From Siphonodentalium dalli (lineage: Eukaryota; Mollusca; Scaphopoda; Gadilida; Siphonodentaliidae), in NCBI GenBank assembly GCA_032622095.1, contig CP136066.1, forward strand, positions 170,512,664-170,576,663: a stretch of 64,000 nt of DNA. The letters run 5' to 3'. The translations under genes were made by a program, and so were the position numbers. Shown in pieces: positions 23,562 to 33,170 of this stretch (its first letter is position 1; each line of letters begins with the position of its first letter). Below the pieces are notes generated by a model. It was not told where the DNA came from and ran no database searches. It saw nothing but the letters and a program-made list of their open reading frames with translations.

Positions 23562-23609
23562 AAATTTCACAAGCTAACATCTGATTGGTTGCACTGTTTC
23601 TTGTTGCAG
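23562..23609 (+). promoter_or_regulatory. 3' intron end of exon 4 (shared block)
   Basis: AAATTTCACAAGCTAACATC, a branch-point-like CTGAT at 23581-23585, GGTTGCACTGTTTC and TTGCAG; same length and order as before exons 1 and 5. Confidence 0.65.
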
Positions 23610-23816
23610 AAGACGGGTAACCAGGTGTTTACATGTGGAATTTGCAGCCATGTTTACACCCACAAAGGGAGCTTACTGAGACACATGAAGAAACACAATG
23701 AACAATGGAATCACCAATGTCCTGTGTGTGGGAAGTCATTTTATCGTGCAGATGGACTCAAGGAACATGTGGTCATCCACACGATGAACACAAATGAGAA
23801 TGTGCCGCGAACTTGA
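23610..23816 (+). CDS. Zinc-finger exon 4 (two C2H2 fingers), 3' terminal
   Basis: Alternative C-terminal exon, phase 0 after TTGTTGCAG. The leader KTGNQ leads into finger 1 (VFTCGICSHVYTHKGSLLRH...KKH, contacts H-S-R) and finger 2 (HQCPVCGKSFYRADGL...VIH, contacts R-G-E), joined by NEQWN. A 12-residue tail ends in TGA. It is the closest relative of exon 5, which lies 850 bases downstream: finger 1 helices are identical while finger 2 differs at +3 (Gly against Arg), which points to a recent duplication with change at one DNA-contact site. Confidence 0.92.
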   Translation, partial: KTGNQVFTCGICSHVYTHKGSLLRHMKKHNEQWNHQCPVCGKSFYRADGLKEHVVIHTMNTNENVPRT

Positions 23817-23819
23817 GGT

Positions 23820-24620
23820 TACTAAAGTTTCAAGAAAACACAGGAAACCAGGAACGTGGCCAGAGGGTCCTCGTAAAAACAGACGTTGTTGGGGCTTGGG
23901 CATGTCCAATTTCCAAGTGCACCCCACCTGGAATCAGACCAAATTTCAACTGTGAAATTTTATAATCTCCCTACTGGCTTAGAATTTTTTGGCTAGTATA
24001 TCCACCTTTTCCACTTTTGCGGGGGTAGCATCACAAAATTCACCCTCTGGGGACCTCATTCTGCAAATATCAGACACAGTATATCCAGACTTGTTACCAA
24101 CATTTGTCAACTGTTAAAATTGTTGACCTTTATATTTGTCATCAGCAAACAAGATTTTATTTGTTAATGTTTAGTGCACGCCTATGCACAGGGGCTGCTA
24201 ACACGCTTCTCTGCCCCCCCCCCCCCCCCCCCCCAGCACTGTCCTTATGCACCGCCCCTATATACGTGGCCATTTTACATCATGGTAGTATACTATTATG
24301 GCGTAAAGCGGACGCATCTATAGGGATGGTGCATAGGGTAGTGAGCGCGGGTGGGGACAGCAAAGTGCGTTACAAGCACCTGTGCTCCCATGGAATGCAC
24401 TATGTCACCTTTGAATCATTTGGCAAAATTATGCAGGCCATATTTTAATATGGCTTCAGATAATGTCTCAGGTAGCTAGAAAACTTGAATTACAAATCTT
24501 GTCCAATTACATTTTTTTTTCTCTGATTTATAACATGCACATTATATATAATAGGCTGAGCCGAAATCACATTACAACAAATCTGTTTGAATGGTCACTA
24601 ACTTTATATCTGATCTGTTA
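23820..24620. other. Intron between exons 4 and 5
   Basis: A short family C fragment (24016-24080), a family G-like phrase near 23853 (GGAACGTGGCCAGAGGGTCC) and a long poly-C run (about 24214-24234). The open frame across the poly-C run encodes only a proline run and is not supported. Confidence 0.5.
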
Positions 24621-24621
24621 C

Positions 24622-24668
24622 AAATTCACAAGATAGCATCTGATTGGTCACTCTGTTTCTCATTGCAG
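24622..24668 (+). promoter_or_regulatory. 3' intron end of exon 5 (shared block)
   Basis: AAATTCACAAGATAGCATC, CTGAT at 24640-24644 as likely branch point, GGTCACTCTGTTTCTC, then TTGCAG. Nearly the same as before exon 4. Confidence 0.65.
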
Positions 24669-24953
24669 AAAATGGATGACCAGGTGTTTACATGTGGAAT
24701 TTGCAACCAAGTTTACACCCACAAAGGGAGCCTACTCAGGCATGTGAAGAAACACAATGATCAATGGAAGCACAAATGTCCTGTTTGTGGAAAATTGTTC
24801 TATCGGAAAGATCGGCTCAATGAACATTATCAAATCCATGTAGCGAAGGCTCTTGGGGAAGGCGTTGTGCGCACACAGACTAACGAGTCTGCGATTACTG
24901 TGTCTGAAGCTGAATTAGAACCAACTACTAGTCCAAAATGTCCTTCGATTTAA
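24669..24953 (+). CDS. Zinc-finger exon 5 (two C2H2 fingers), 3' terminal
   Basis: Alternative C-terminal exon, phase 0 after CTCATTGCAG. The leader KMDDQ leads into finger 1 (VFTCGICNQVYTHKGSLLRH, contacts H-S-R) and finger 2 (HKCPVCGKLFYRKDRL...QIH, contacts R-R-E). The Met at residue 2 could in principle start translation, but a free two-finger peptide of about 94 residues is less likely than splicing from upstream, given the acceptor and the sister exons. A 40-residue acidic, Ser/Thr-rich tail ends at TAA; exon 4 lacks this tail. A family B MITE begins 47 bases after the stop. Confidence 0.92.
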   Translation, partial: KMDDQVFTCGICNQVYTHKGSLLRHVKKHNDQWKHKCPVCGKLFYRKDRLNEHYQIHVAKALGEGVVRTQTNESAITVSEAELEPTTSPKCPSI

Positions 24954-25000
24954 ACCAGCTAGTGAAATCGGTTGGGATAATACTGGTTTATGTCAAAGTA

Positions 25001-25195
25001 CAGTAATGCCCTAAATAATCGACTTCTTAATCACAGCAGAATTATGGGTAACTTTTCAGGATTTAGTTGGAAATATGGCTTGCTGTCGGTGAGAGCATTC
25101 TGATGAATGGCAACAAGCCATATTTCCAACTAAATCCTGAAAAGTTACCCATAATTCTGCTGTGGTTAAGGAGTCGATTATGTAGGGCATTACTA
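25001..25195. mobile_element. Family B palindromic MITE, full copy
   Basis: Begins CAGTAATGCCCTAAATAATC, ends in its complement, flanked by TA (24999-25000, 25196-25197). It lies directly downstream of exon 5. Confidence 0.8.
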
Positions 25196-25197
25196 TA

Positions 25198-26498
25198 TTA
25201 AAGAGCCCATGTTCAGTGTGATTTTATGCTGAGACACCGACAGACAGCTGTTTGAAAACAAATATTGCTACTCATTTACGCAAAATTAGGATGTTCGTGG
25301 AATCATATTTGAACTGTTCAAAGTCCGTTCCTGTTTTCTGGACAAATGTGGCATAGCATTCAGTTTATTGAACCACCGATACAAGGAAAACAATTTCCGG
25401 GGGTTATTTTTGAGAAAATAGCATAATTCTACTCATTGTAGATGGTTAAACTGTTGCATGTCAGCATACTGCTCCCATTGCTGACATGCAGTGATATTTG
25501 TCAGAGTTATTGCCCTTGTTGGGCTTGGAAAATATCAAGATTTTACATTTGTTACTCATTGTTACTCAACTACCAACTGTTGGATTTGAATATCTTTTGG
25601 TATAGTGATAGACCAATATGTCAGAGGGAAAGATTCTCCCATAGTTTGGGTTTCATCAATCATCCCGATTTTCATCAGATTTGCTTAATATTTCTCCCAC
25701 ACCGAGCATTAAGCATTGACCACTTTCCAAACTGGGCATCGGAGGTATATACCAGGCTTGGTGTTGCACTTATTTTGTTTGATGTCCTGCTGATATCCTG
25801 TTTTTTTTTTCAGTTTTAAATCATTTGCCATTTAAATACCATAGCTTCAAATGAGATTGTCACCCTATAGCTGCCGCCAAAATTTGCAACCTCAAACTCT
25901 TAATTCATACCAGTGGTCACTCCAAACATATAGAATACCGAGAGCTACCTCCTAATTTCATTTTAAAGCATGCATATTTAGTGCAGACTACTTCCTGCTG
26001 GAAGTACTGTACCAATCTGTTTGATAGGTTACCCACAATTATTTGTAATACTATCACATATACAAATACAGCGAGAGAGAGAATGACTATACATAATGTG
26101 TTAATAGATGGCACACAATAGCTCTGAAGCGGTTGAAATATATGTACAAAATATATAGTGAAGTTATCACTGCACAATAAAATCAGATTGAAACCAGGAA
26201 TTCCATTTTTATACTGTTAAAACTTGTTTATTTTATCATGTACCATCAGAATGTATTATATTGTTTATATCATGCATATATAAAAAGAATTGTTTTAATC
26301 TGAATTCAGACTTATTTTCCAGTATTCTGAATAGCCCAAATTTAGTGAGTGAGAATAGCATACATGGCACCTGAGCATTAACTATAAGGGCAGTGCGTTT
26401 GAGATGGATTGGGAATTGAAGATATATATTGAGTTGTACTACGTGGTCTGGAAATGTGGTCTGGAAATGTGGTCTGTTTCCCAAAATAATTTAAGAAT
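25198..26498. other. No gene recognised
   Basis: A 125-codon open frame near 25442 translates dispersed-repeat-like sequence (CAGAGTTATTGCCCTTGTTG) and shows no domain. The rest is AT-rich. Confidence 0.4.
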
Positions 26499-26815
26499 GT
26501 ACAGTAATGCCCTAAATAATTGACTCCTTAACCACAGCAGAAATATGGGTATTTTTTCAGGATTTAGTCGGAAATATGGCTTGTTGCCATTCATCGGAAA
26601 GCTCTCAGTGAGATACAGTTTCTGATGGATATCTATTTCTGGTAGGAAATGTTCGGGTAATAAGGTTGTTGAACTACTCGTCAATGAGAATTTAGCTAAG
26701 AAAATGTTTAACCCTTTCTGAAATTTTGCGAAAACCCTGTGCCAATACTTTCTTTTATATATGCGAGTCTGGCATATAAGAGAACATTGGCCTAACAGCA
26801 TTCTCTTATATATGC
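26499..26815. repeat. Family B half copy and degraded family A hairpin
   Basis: 26499-26612 is the left arm of family B. 26709-26815 is a TTAACCCTTTCTGAAATTTT-type family A element with a broken hairpin. Confidence 0.6.
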
Positions 26816-26861
26816 GATGATATTTATAAATAAGATTGTAACACCTTTATCGACTTGTTAA

Positions 26862-27301
26862 CCCTTTACCCAACAGAATGGCCCTGTGCCAATGCATTCT
26901 CTTATATATGCGAGTCGACCATAGGTCGCCTCGCATATATATATAAGAGAATGCATTGGCCTAACAATTTTTTACAATTTTAATATTTTTTTCTTGTATT
27001 CTTTAACAATTTTATAATTTCACCCATACAGAGCCCCAGACAAACATGAGCAGACAACACTCTTCTATATGCTTCTATATATGTGTGGGGCTCCCTGCAG
27101 GGTAATGGATGTTTTTTATTTTATGTCCTAAAAATTGTAAGAAACATTTATTTAAAAAAAATGATAAAAAATTGTTAGGCCAATGCATTCTCTTATATAT
27201 GCGAGGCGACCTATGGTCGACTCGCATATATAAGAGAATGCATTGGCACAGGGTATTTTAGGCTGTTGAAGCTTTATTTGGGCGTTTTGTTGGGTAAAGG
27301 G
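26862..27301. mobile_element. TTAA-flanked MITE with paired hairpins
   Basis: TTAA at 26858-26861 and 27302-27305; ends CCCTTTACCCAACAGAATGG and TTTTGTTGGGTAAAGG. Hairpins at 26886-26960 and 27178-27246 in opposite orientation. The spacer matches the one inside 10003-10459. Confidence 0.82.
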
Positions 27302-27305
27302 TTAA

Positions 27306-27835
27306 GAAAGACCACCAGAAGGGTCAGAAGCTCGTGAATAAAAATTTTCAAAACAAGTCTATAAATGTGTTACAATCTTATTTATATTATCAAGTCTATA
27401 AATGTGTTACAATCTTATTTATATTATCAAGTTTGGAGATTTGTACTGCACATCAAATACTTACATATATGGGAGGCCAAATTCACATTTATTAATAATT
27501 GCGCTTCATTGCAATTAATTTTGTATTGGATTTATTCATTAATTTACTGGGGGGGGGGGGGGGGTTTAGCCATATATGGAAAATAAAACTGTTAACGAAG
27601 CAATATATAATTCTCGAGTCATATATCAGAGTGTTGCCACTTGCTTTGTTGTAGTGGTGTTGCTGCGTTACATACACACGACTATATTCCGATATTTATC
27701 AAGTTGCAGTTGCCAATTTAATAGCAAAGTAGTTTTGTAGAGCAGTAACTATTGCCAAAAACTACAAAAATCAACAGTAGTTACACATTTTAGATGCAGA
27801 TACAGTAGGTTGAGATTGTTCCGGTAATTTTAGTG
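27306..27835. other. Short direct repeat and unassigned sequence
   Basis: 27362-27431 contains two tandem copies of a 35-base unit (AAATGTGTTACAATCTTATT). A poly-G run lies near 27550. No gene. Confidence 0.5.
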
Positions 27836-27837
27836 TG

Positions 27838-28590
27838 CAATTTGGGACGTGGCTAGAGGGTCTCCGCTGGGGGGGGGTGTCCACCTTGGGAAATACCTAC
27901 TGCACCAACCCCCCCCCCCCCCCCCCCCTTGAATCAGAATCAGACAAATTTTGCATAATTCCACTAGTGGCCTAACTCCAGACAAATGAACACGGCTACG
28001 GGTAAGTGACCAGGACACACAGGGCTGACTGTACAAGAAAATCGCAAATCCTAGCATCTAGACTGGCCTCAACTGAAGAATTCCTATAGTGTTGGAAATT
28101 TCAAACCTCATACTCGATCGATCCCCATCAGGTTGGAAAATTCTCCAACTGATGACCGTTTCAGTCCACAAGTTTAACCAAATGTAGTATAATATTGTTT
28201 TGTTAAAATAATTAGCAGTTTTGGATTGACCACGGGGGAGGGACAATGACACACCGGGCCGACCATGGTTCGGCCCGGTGAGTGAAAATTTTGAAATCTG
28301 AACAAGAAAAATGCAAAATAGTAGCATCTAGACTAGCCTCAAGCCTTCCTAGAGTTGGAAATTTCAAACCTTATACCCCCACTTAGGTTGGGAAATTTCC
28401 AACTGTTGACAATTCCAATGACAATGTTGACCAAATGTATGACAATATTGTTTATAAACTAGCAGTTTTTGACTAGCCACGGGGGAGGGACCAGGACACA
28501 AGCTTTCCAAGTGTTGGAAATTTCCCCCTAAGGTTGGACAATTTCCAACTGATGACCATTTTAGTCAAAAACTTTGACAAAAAATAGGAA
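27838..28590 (-). repeat. Family G element, inverted copy
   Basis: A collinear but reversed copy of 33590-34395: GGGACGTGGCTAGAGGGTCT, a C-run, TCTAGACTGGCCTCAACTGA and AAATTTCCAACTGATGA words appear in mirror order. With its partner it brackets exons 6, 7 and 8. Noncoding. Confidence 0.7.
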
Positions 28591-28868
28591 AATAAACAAA
28601 TATTGGTCCAAAACCAATTAATTCCCCTAATAAATTGTTTGAAAATCAAACTACAAGAACATTGTCAACCTATTGTTGGTGTGAAATTTCCAACTAATGT
28701 TTTGGCAGGTATGAAATTTCCAACTGTTGAAAATTTTGACCAAAGTTGGGGGGTGAGATACCCGCCCCCCGTCTCCCCCCCCCCCCCCCCTTGGTCTACA
28801 AGGCGGGGCAGTTGAACATTCGAAAGATCACATAGTGAAGTCTGTCTATACACATGTCCAAGTGCTGG
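28591..28868 (+). repeat. Family G-related fragment
   Basis: GTGAAATTTCCAACTAATGT and a poly-C run near 28777, similar to 11560-11640. No gene. Confidence 0.5.
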
Positions 28869-28925
28869 AGAAACACGAATACAAAATGTTGGGAGCCTAT
28901 AACCTGCGTCTATTATTTAGCATCG
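28869..28925 (+). pseudogene. Possible relic of a duplicated exon's intron end
   Basis: GAGAAACACGAATACAAAAT, then TGTTGGGAGCCTATAACCTG, matches the sequence just before exon 6 (29818-29860) and more weakly before exon 7. The acceptor-like TTATTTAG here is followed by no zinc finger. It may be what is left of a lost array member. Confidence 0.4.
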
Positions 28926-29039
28926 ATTAATGTGGTACCAACAACCAAAATGATTGCATAATATAGCCCATACACAAGGTTTCATTTTACCTTTTGGCCT
29001 ATAATGTTTCCGGTTGCACGAGAATAAGCCTCTAAATAG

Positions 29040-29460
29040 TTTCTGACATTTACATAATGAGGTCCCCAGAGGGTGAATTTATAGTGACACGATCCTGCAC
29101 AGCGGTCTATAGCATCACCAAATTCACCCTCTGTGAACCTCATTCTGCTTAGGCCTCAACTGCTACGGGCGACCACCTGGGATCAGATTGAAGTTCCCCA
29201 GTTTAAGTTGGCGATATTCACCCATTAGTCACCTCGATTATGCATTTTATAATCTGCATGTATATAGCAATTGAACAGAAGGGAATAAGTAACTAGCATC
29301 AATGTTAATTTGAGACTAGATAATTCCCAGAAGGTGAGGCATAAGTAGAATGAGGTCTCCAGAGGGTGAAATTGGTGATGCTAGCCCTTTGTGCGGGATA
29401 GCATCACTAAATTCTCCCTCTGGTGACCTCATTCTGCAATGTCAGACACACTACGTACAA
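29040..29460. repeat. Family C repeat
   Basis: Hairpin ends at about 29057-29145 and 29350-29440 (CAGAGGGTGAATTTATAGTG and complement), with a middle similar to 29500-29670, where part of it is duplicated. Confidence 0.65.
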
Positions 29461-29806
29461 TAATGCCCTAAATAATCGACTCTTTAACCACAGCTTTCAG
29501 ATTGAATTCCCCCAGTTGAAATTGGCGATATTCACCCATTATTCACCTCGATTATGCATGCTATCATTTGCATATATTAGGGGATATAGCAATTGAACAG
29601 AAGGGAACAAGTAACTTGAATCAATGTTAATTTGAGACTAGATAATTCCCAGAAGATGAGTCATAAGTAGAATGAGGTCTCCAAAACTCTTTAACCACAG
29701 CTTTCCGATGAATGGCCACAAGCCATATTTCCGACTAAATCCTGAACATTTCCCATAATTCTGGTCTGGTTAAAGGGTCATATACTTTGGGCATTACTGT
29801 AGTTCA
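29461..29806. repeat. Broken family B copy split by a family C duplicate
   Basis: The family B left end at 29458-29492 and right arm at 29694-29806 (ending GGGCATTACTGTA) are separated by about 200 bases copied from 29190-29370. It ends 75 bases before exon 6. Confidence 0.65.
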
Positions 29807-29881
29807 AGGCTTGCACGAGAAACAAGAATACAGATGTTGGGAGCCTAAAACTAGCATGTGTATTGTTGTCTCTCGTTGCAG

Positions 29882-30124
29882 GTGTCACCCAGGGGCGGTT
29901 CCTTCCGGTGTCATGTTTGTGGGCGGAAATATATCAACAAGGGCAGTTTGAACAGACACCTCACTGTGCACACCGACTGGAAATACAAATGTGACGAATG
30001 TGGGCGGACCTTTTATAGGCGGGACTTACTTAACAAGCATGTCAACTCTGGTGTCCATAACAAGCAGGATCCGGATCCTGCCTACGAGTTCCTAAAGCGA
30101 TTCCACATACCAACCGATGTTTGA
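29882..30124 (+). CDS. Zinc-finger exon 6 (two C2H2 fingers), 3' terminal
   Basis: Alternative C-terminal exon, phase 0 after TCTCGTTGCAG. The leader VSPRGGS precedes finger 1 (FRCHVCGRKYINKGSLNRH...VH, contacts N-S-R) and finger 2 (YKCDECGRTFYRRDLLNKH, contacts R-L-K). The second His comes after five residues (HVNSGVH), a longer spacing than in the other exons. The linker is short (TDWK) and keeps the Trp. A 20-residue tail ends at TGA. Its intron end resembles that of exon 7 (TAAAACT word), suggesting exons 6 and 7 share ancestry. Confidence 0.9.
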   Translation: MSPRGGSFRCHVCGRKYINKGSLNRHLTVHTDWKYKCDECGRTFYRRDLLNKHVNSGVHNKQDPDPAYEFLKRFHIPTDV

Positions 30125-30386
30125 ATGGATCCTATAGAAGGTAGTCGGCTGTCAAAATTTCAATTCCTAATTTTGCTGATTTGGTCATGATTTCATGGTT
30201 CTGTTTATTAGTATCCATAGGACATCGAGACGTTTATTTTTTGGTTACACAGGATTGCTGAAATGTTGATCAGAAGACCCACGTTTCTAATTTCTGCATG
30301 TTTTATCATATTTGAAGGAAGACTGTACGGTCATTTATTTGGCCATCAACTACATGTATACTCAACAGAGAATATCCAATATAAGA
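30125..30386. other. Likely 3' UTR of exon 6
   Basis: No repeat is recognised. An ATTAAA-type variant signal occurs near 30379, just before a MITE. That this is UTR is an inference from the stop codon. Confidence 0.4.
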
Positions 30387-30690
30387 ATTAAAGGTACTCA
30401 ATCCGATTCGGTGGTCCCCGTATCATCAGATTCCAACAACTTTTATTAATGCCACTCCAGTTATCATAATCGATTAATTGCCCAAAAATAATGCTAACCA
30501 TAGTCAACTATAGTATAAAATTGCCCAAAACCCTGCAAAACCTGTTATTTATAAACATTTTGTTCAACGAAATATTGCCGGTTTGTCAAATATCTGACAC
30601 AAAAAAGCCACTTGATTTTAGAGTTATCCATCTTCATCTGCAATTTGGTCCGATACTGTCTTCTTGTCTTCTTGTTGGGAAATAACAAAA
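30387..30690 (+). repeat. Family D MITE, truncated
   Basis: Starts AAAGGTACTCAATCCGATTC and follows the family D order to about 30690, where the rest is missing. Confidence 0.7.
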
Positions 30691-30733
30691 TATACACTAT
30701 ACACATAGGCCTGGGACAATGTTCCCCGGTCGG

Positions 30734-31547
30734 CAGAGGCGGACTGGCCGATCGGGAGACCGGGAAAATTCCCGATGGGCCGGAGGCCTGACGTGGGCCG
30801 GCCGCCACATGTGTTGTTTAACCAGCCTAATTGGCTAATCGTAATTTTGTCATTAAATGAACTTGTCAGCATCATATAACACCATGTAAAGACCCCGATA
30901 ATCTCGAGATTTTAACGGTAACTCCCAGCTCTAAATCCCAAAAAAAATTCTCACGCACCCCTCTCGGATCCTCCCCCAATTGAAATTTCCAACACAAATA
31001 GGAACGCTTCAGTTGAGGCCAGTCTAGATGCTAGGATTAGCGATTTTCTTGTATAGTTTTCAAACATTTCTCAACTCGGGCCGAACAACCATTGACAGCC
31101 CGGTGTGTCCTGGTCTCTTGTCCGTAGCCGTGTGCATTTGTCTGGAGTTAGACCGCCAGATGTTACAATTTATGCAATTTTTCAGGTAAAAATATCTGAA
31201 TGGTCTCATACCGGGAATATATAGAACCATGGTTTTGGTTTAGGAATATATAGGATATTAGGCCAGAGCATTGAGGTGCAAGGGGGGTGCAAATGGAATT
31301 ATGCAGAAACATGTAGTATTTGGTCTGATTATGATTCAATGGGGGAGGGGGGAAATGGAATTATGCAAAAACATGTATTTGGTCTGAATCTGATTCAGGG
31401 GGGGGGGGTGCAGTTGGAATTTCCCAATGTGGGCACACCCGAACAGAGAGTCCCACTTGGCGCTCTGCACCTCGGCAACTGCCTTTGGAAGATGGGCCGG
31501 TATTATATTCATTTCCCGGGCCGGTTTTTTGGCCCAGTCCGCCTCTG
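30734..31547. mobile_element. hAT-like element with exact 8-bp duplication
   Basis: Ends CAGAGGCGGACTGGCC and GGCCCAGTCCGCCTCTG, flanked by an exact 8-base direct repeat CCGGTCGG (30726-30733, 31548-31555). CAG-type ends and an 8-base duplication are hAT traits. The interior from about 30970 is a family G copy in plus orientation. No transposase is visible. Confidence 0.85.
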
Positions 31548-31638
31548 CCGGTCGGTCATTGCTTGTCTGTGAGTTATGAGAAACAAAATTACAGAGGTTG
31601 AGCTTAAAACTGACGCGTAGCTTTGTTTCTCATTCCAG

Positions 31639-31851
31639 ACTGGCTTTCCGGGCCGACCAGAGTTTTACTGCGTGATATGCGGCAAGACGTATACTCATCA
31701 ACGCAGTTTGACCCGCCATTATAACTACCACCGACCGAGATCGAATCACAACTGTCCAATATGTGGCAGAAAGTTCTACAGGAAGGATGCGTGCGACCAG
31801 CACCGTCAGACTGTACACCGGGATCAGCATGTCGAGAATAAAATCGGCTGA
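31639..31851 (+). CDS. Zinc-finger exon 7 (two C2H2 fingers), 3' terminal
   Basis: Alternative C-terminal exon found by translating after TTTCTCATTCCAG in phase 0; an in-frame TAG just upstream and the absence of a start codon make it invisible to simple ORF searches. 70 residues: leader TGFPGRPE, finger 1 (FYCVICGKTYTHQRSLTRH...YH, contacts H-S-R) and finger 2 (HNCPICGRKFYRKDACDQH...TVH, H-x4-H, contacts R-A-Q), then a short tail and TGA at 31849-31851. The linker Trp is absent (HRPRSNHN), and finger 2 has Cys where the core Leu usually sits. It lies only 361 bases before exon 8. Confidence 0.9.
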   Translation, partial: TGFPGRPEFYCVICGKTYTHQRSLTRHYNYHRPRSNHNCPICGRKFYRKDACDQHRQTVHRDQHVENKIG

Positions 31852-31869
31852 ATTCTCTTCCAACGTTCG

Positions 31870-32130
31870 CGCACCAAAAAAAAAACAGGAACGTGGCAGA
31901 GGGGTTTGGGGTGTCTCATGGTCTCCCCTTCCAAACTTTGGTCAATATTTTTAACAGTTGGAAATTGTAACACCAAAATAGGTTGAAGTTTTTTCTGAAA
32001 GTTTGGTCATTCAACCAGTATTTAGTGTGAAATTTATTTGTTTTTAGACAAAATGTCGAATATTTCCTTACTTTCGGTCAAATGTTCTGGCCATCAGTTG
32101 GAAAAGTTCCAACCAAGGAGTAGGCCTGGG
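31870..32130 (+). repeat. Family G-related fragment
   Basis: GGAACGTGGCAGAGGGGTTT and TTGGAAAAGTTCCAACC-type words relate it to family G. It spans the intron between exons 7 and 8. Confidence 0.5.
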
Positions 32131-32211
32131 GAAAATGGTATAAAAAGATTATTTCAGCTATCGCGATCGGAAGAAAACTTTCTCAGTGCGTCTATTTCTA
32201 TCTCCTTGCAG

Positions 32212-32391
32212 AGAGCTCTTCGCCCGTTTGCTTGTGAGGTGTGTGGAAAGCTGTATTCTTCGACGGACACTCTGAGGCGACACAAGAGGCAACACCAGGA
32301 CCCGAATACCTGGACATTCTCCTGCGATATATGTGGCAAAACTTTCTATAGGAAAGATTACCTTAATGTCCATAAGTTGAACAAACATTAG
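32212..32391 (+). CDS. Zinc-finger exon 8 (two C2H2 fingers), 3' terminal
   Basis: Alternative C-terminal exon, phase 0 after ATCTCCTTGCAG. The leader RALRP precedes finger 1 (FACEVCGKLYSSTDTLRRH...QH, contacts S-T-R) and finger 2 (FSCDICGKTFYRKDYLNVHKLNKH, H-x4-H, contacts R-Y-V). The stop TAG follows the last zinc-binding His directly, so there is no tail. The linker QDPNTWT is longer than in exons 1-7 and is shared with exon 9, marking these two as a subgroup. The open frame extends about 58 codons upstream of the acceptor, but that part has no domain and includes family G words. Confidence 0.9.
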   Translation, partial: RALRPFACEVCGKLYSSTDTLRRHKRQHQDPNTWTFSCDICGKTFYRKDYLNVHKLNKH

Positions 32392-32724
32392 GTTCTTATC
32401 CATGCTAATATGGGGAAATAACTATACAGCTGATTCAGTTCTCGAGATTAATGATGTCACTTCTATATGCTAATATAACATCACTTGGTATTATTTTCAC
32501 AACGCGACAAGCAACCCCGACTCTTCTGGACCATATAGTTGTATTACGTCAAAATGTGGTATAACCAGATATATCTGAAATTCCTAACACTCCATCTCCA
32601 GTTATACGTTTTTAGATTTATGACCGCAATTCATGTATGACAGATAGAAAGTGGGGGATGGCGGAAAATCACATCTAATGATGGCAGAGATACAAGAATG
32701 CAACGTGTGCGGTGAATGATTATC
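32392..32724. other. Likely 3' UTR/intron after exon 8
   Basis: No gene or clear repeat; no canonical AATAAA seen close to the stop. Confidence 0.4.
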
Positions 32725-33170
32725 TTAAAGGTACTCAATCCGACCAGATGGTCCTCATACCATCAAGATACAACAAAAACAACATTTCTTATCAGAATCG
32801 ATTTATTGCAACAAAATAATGTTAACCACTGTCAAATATGGTATCAAATTTCCCAAAACTTGTTATTTATCAACATTTTGTTCAACAAAATATGGCCGTA
32901 CGTATTATCACTAAAGTATCACGAAATTTGACCGTATATTATCACTTTGTTTTAGAGTTATCCACCTTCATCCGCAATTTTGTCTGAGACCATCCGTTTG
33001 ACCACGTCTTTCTGGGCCACATATTATTACACATCTCGAGAAATAACAAACTTCAAAAATCGATATCTGAGCTTTGATGTGTGGGTTCCTTGACTCGAAT
33101 CAAATATTTTTTATCCTCGAAGCCAAAGATATAGTAATTTAGGAGTGTCTGATCTGATTGAGTACCTTTG
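32725..33170. mobile_element. Family D MITE, full copy
   Basis: Ends TTAAAGGTACTCAATCCGAC and TGATTGAGTACCTTTG; the interior matches 4254-4710 inverted. Confidence 0.78.

Noticed and set aside
24104-24448. 114-codon frame with a proline run
   Set aside because: The proline run comes from a poly-C tract; no domain or splice support.
25442-25819. 125-codon frame with hydrophobic segments
   Set aside because: It includes dispersed-repeat phrases and has no conserved domain or acceptor logic.
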